This document shows, in pieces, positions 62,058 through 64,000 of a DNA stretch of 64,000 nucleotides (positions are counted from its first letter, which is position 1; every line of letters starts with the position of its first letter). A model generated the notes under the pieces. The model worked only from the letters and a program-made list of their open reading frames with translations, searched no databases and was not told where the DNA came from. The position numbers were made by a program, and so were the translations under genes. Where the stretch lies: positions 310,001 to 374,000 of the forward strand of contig NZ_JAAATW010000002.1 in the NCBI RefSeq assembly GCF_009908315.1, written 5' to 3'. This DNA comes from Paragemmobacter ruber (lineage in GTDB: Bacteria; Pseudomonadota; Alphaproteobacteria; Rhodobacterales; Rhodobacteraceae).

Positions 62058-63566
62058 ATGGGCGATTGGGACGATCTGATCATCGGGTCGGGCATGGGCG
62101 GGGCGACGCTGGCCGCCGCGCTGGCACCCACCGGGCGCCGCGTGCTGATCGTGGAGCGGGGGGAGCGCCTGCCCGACAGTCCCGAGGCGCGGGACGCCAC
62201 CGCGATCTTCCGGCGCGGGCATTTCCGGCCCAAGGAGACGTGGCTGGATGCCGAAGGGCGGCCCTTCAATCCCGGCAACTATGCCTTTGTCGGGGGAAAC
62301 ACCAAATTCTACGGCGCGGTCCTGTTGCGCTACCGGGCCGAGGATTTCCGCCCGCTGCGGCACATGGGCGGGGTGACGCCGGGCTGGCCCATTTCCTATG
62401 AGGTGCTGGAGCCCTTCTATGCGGCGGCAGAGCATCTTTACCGTGTGCGGGGCGATGCGGCAGGCGATCCGACCGAGCCGCCGCGATCACGCCCCTATCC
62501 CTTTCCGCCCGTGCCGGACGAGCCCGACATCGCCGCCCTGCGGCGGGCCTTCGCGGCGCAGGGGCTGCATCCGTCATCGCTGCCCTTGGGGGTGGATCTG
62601 GAGGCATGGCTGCGGCGCGCGCCCACCACATGGGACGCCTTTCCCGACAGCACGGGGGCCAAGTCGGATGCCGAAAGCTGCGCGCTGGCCGAGGCGCTGC
62701 GCCATCCCAATGTCACGCTGATGACGGGGACGCGGGTGGTGCGGCTGCTGGCCGAGGGGCGGCGCGTCACGGGGGTGGAGGTGGAGGGGCCGCAGGGCCG
62801 CCCCGCCACGCTGCGGGCGGGCCGGGTCTGCCTCTGCGCGGGGGCGGTGATGACGGCGGGGCTTCTGCTGGCCTCGGCCAATGCGGCGCATCCGGCGGGG
62901 CTGGCGAACGGGTCGGGGCAGGTGGGCCGCAACTTCATGAACCACAACCTGACGGCGATGATCGCGGTCAACCCGTTCCGGCGCAACCGCACGGTTTATG
63001 AGAAGACCATCCAGTTCAACGACTGGTATCTGACGGGCGGGCCGGGCGGCACGCCCTTGGGAAATGTGCAGATGCTGGGCCGGGTGACGGGGCCGATCCT
63101 TGCGGGGGAAAGCGGGCTGCCCCTGCCGCTGGCGCATTGGCTGGCGGAACATTCGATCCACATCATGGCCATGTCCGAGGATCTGCCCGATCCCGACAGC
63201 CGGGTGATGTGGCGGGACGGGCAGATCGTGCTGGACTGGCGCCGGACGAATGTGGCCGCGCACGAGTTGCTGGTGCGGCGGCTGAAGGGTGCGATGCGGC
63301 GGGCGGGCTGGCCCATCGTTCTGGCCAAGGGTTTTCCGAAATCTAAGCCCAGCCATCAATGCGGCACGGCGCGGATGGGCGAGGATCCGGCGCGGTCGGT
63401 GGTGGATGTGAACCTGAAGGCGCATGATCTGGACAATCTTTATATCGCGGATGCCTCTGTCCTGCCGACCTCGGCCGCGGTGAACCCGTCCCTGACGGTG
63501 GCGGCGCTGGCCCTGCGGCTGGGGGCGCATCTCGGGGCGCATCTGGGGGAAGACCTTCCGGGTTGA
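62058..63566 (+). CDS. GMC family oxidoreductase
   Basis: FAD-dependent alcohol/sugar oxidoreductase, 502 residues. FAD site LIIGSGMGGATLAAAL near 7-22 and VERGERLP; second FAD contact GGNTKFYGAVLLRYR near 78-92; C-terminal catalytic region SHQCGTARMGEDP and the final NPSLTVAALALRLG. The active-site His/Asn region lies in the C-terminal quarter. No signal peptide and no linked cytochrome subunit, so electron acceptor and substrate are unknown. The C-terminus repeats GAHL twice. ATG at 62058, 81 bases after the permease. Confidence 0.9.
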   Translation: MGDWDDLIIGSGMGGATLAAALAPTGRRVLIVERGERLPDSPEARDATAIFRRGHFRPKETWLDAEGRPFNPGNYAFVGGNTKFYGAVLLRYRAEDFRPLRHMGGVTPGWPISYEVLEPFYAAAEHLYRVRGDAAGDPTEPPRSRPYPFPPVPDEPDIAALRRAFAAQGLHPSSLPLGVDLEAWLRRAPTTWDAFPDSTGAKSDAESCALAEALRHPNVTLMTGTRVVRLLAEGRRVTGVEVEGPQGRPATLRAGRVCLCAGAVMTAGLLLASANAAHPAGLANGSGQVGRNFMNHNLTAMIAVNPFRRNRTVYEKTIQFNDWYLTGGPGGTPLGNVQMLGRVTGPILAGESGLPLPLAHWLAEHSIHIMAMSEDLPDPDSRVMWRDGQIVLDWRRTNVAAHELLVRRLKGAMRRAGWPIVLAKGFPKSKPSHQCGTARMGEDPARSVVDVNLKAHDLDNLYIADASVLPTSAAVNPSLTVAALALRLGAHLGAHLGEDLPG

Positions 63567-63758
63567 TGCGGGCCGTCCACCGGCTTTCCTGCGCCCGTGC
63601 GGGCCACGCACCCTTTCGGCCAAGGGGGCCTGACTTTTGGATGGGGGGCTAACAGTCCCCCGCGCGGTGGCCGTTTCACCCTTCGAGAGCCCGGACAGGC
63701 CGCGCGCGCGCCAAGAGCGCCGCGCGAGTCGGAGCCGGGGCAGGAGCAGGGGATCGGC

Positions 63759-64000
63759 ATGACAATTGCACAACATGACTTGCAGGGCGATCTGCGCGCC
63801 GGCGATGCCGAAGGGCTGCGCACGGCGCTGCTCGGCGCGCTGGAGGCGGGCGATCTGCGGATCGGGACGGCGGACCTGACATCGGCCGACATGGCGGTGG
63901 TTCAGGTTCTGCTGTCGGCCCGGCGGACGGCGGCGGCGGCGGGGCGGCGGCTGGAGATCGCGGTGCCGCAGGACGGCCCCCTTGCGCGGCTCCTGGGGCG
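63759..64000 (+). CDS. STAS domain protein (cut by window end)
   Basis: First about 80 residues of a small STAS-domain (anti-anti-sigma-like) protein: a short beta-hairpin start, then LRTALLGALEAGDLRIGTADLTSADMAVVQVLLSARRTA (shown in pieces), where the Thr-Ser-Ala-Asp region occupies the place of the phosphorylatable Ser loop. ATG at 63759 after AGGAG. In related bacteria such a gene often opens a chemotaxis or regulatory operon; the rest lies outside the window. Confidence 0.65.
   Translation, partial: MTIAQHDLQGDLRAGDAEGLRTALLGALEAGDLRIGTADLTSADMAVVQVLLSARRTAAAAGRRLEIAVPQDGPLARLLG

Noticed and set aside
63523-63558. Short tandem repeat GAHLGAHL at the end of the GMC protein
   Set aside because: Two units only; ordinary C-terminal variation rather than a repeat element.

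Overview
The window looks like a chromosome segment of an alphaproteobacterium of the order Rhodobacterales (Rhodobacteraceae; Rhodobacter/Tabrizicola/Gemmobacter-like, genus not decided). Reasons: very high G+C with GGC/GCC/CTG-type codons, the mreBCD-mrdA-rodA order, a bacterial (6-4) Fe-S photolyase, the second-type glutamyl-tRNA synthetase, the aerobic cob gene set with inverted cobK, and a dispersed TATTTGGGCCAAGATGAA repeat that I associate with this family. I see no prophage, transposon or CRISPR array; gene density and base composition are even throughout.

Layout. 0.0-7 kb: a glutamine-synthetase-family gene (cut by the left edge), a TRAP transporter (P, M, Q) in an operon with an N-formylglutamate amidohydrolase, a divergent RpiR regulator, and an EamA exporter. 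7-13.7 kb: a hydroxyacid dehydrogenase and the rod-shape operon mreB-mreC-mreD-mrdA-rodA. 13.9-24.1 kb: a Hint-domain protein, a PD-(D/E)XK nuclease-like protein, a pentapeptide-repeat protein, leuA with a leucine leader-peptide attenuator, an SDR, a (6-4) photolyase, a 19-repeat MORN protein and glutamine-dependent NAD synthetase. 24.6-29 kb: a lactamase-fold hydrolase, a small zincin, gltX and a MATE exporter. 29.1-33.9 kb: a tandem glycine riboswitch driving gcvT-gcvH-gcvP. 34-38.4 kb: an RTX protein, azlCD, a DUF3775 protein, thioredoxin 2 and tRNA-Ala(CGC).

38.4-62 kb is a cobalamin island. cobQ and cobO run leftwards. To the right, a cobalamin riboswitch leads into DUF1636-cobW-cobN-cobG-cobH-cobI-cobJ-(cobK inverted)-cobL-cobE-cobM-cobB-cobA-cobF, packed with 4-base stop/start overlaps. 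Then follow a left-facing ECF-type metal transporter (K-M-L-Q-O) and a right-facing DUF1636-ATPase-binding protein-permease set, which share a divergent control region with a second and a third cobalamin riboswitch. Together these make the corrin ring from uroporphyrinogen III up to cobyric acid, import the metal and salvage corrinoid, all switched by the end product. The tail genes cobC, cobD, cobP, cobU, cobV, cobS, cobT and bluB are not in the window. 62-64 kb: a GMC oxidoreductase and the start of a STAS-domain protein.

The most noteworthy observations are the complete leuA attenuator (28-residue leader with four consecutive Leu codons and four mutually exclusive stem segments), the antisense-nested cobK, the paired DUF1636 genes each sitting first behind a cobalamin riboswitch, a hidden small ORF whose ribosome site is covered by a hairpin behind the third riboswitch, and a dispersed intergenic repeat, one copy of which supplies the Shine-Dalgarno of the MATE gene.
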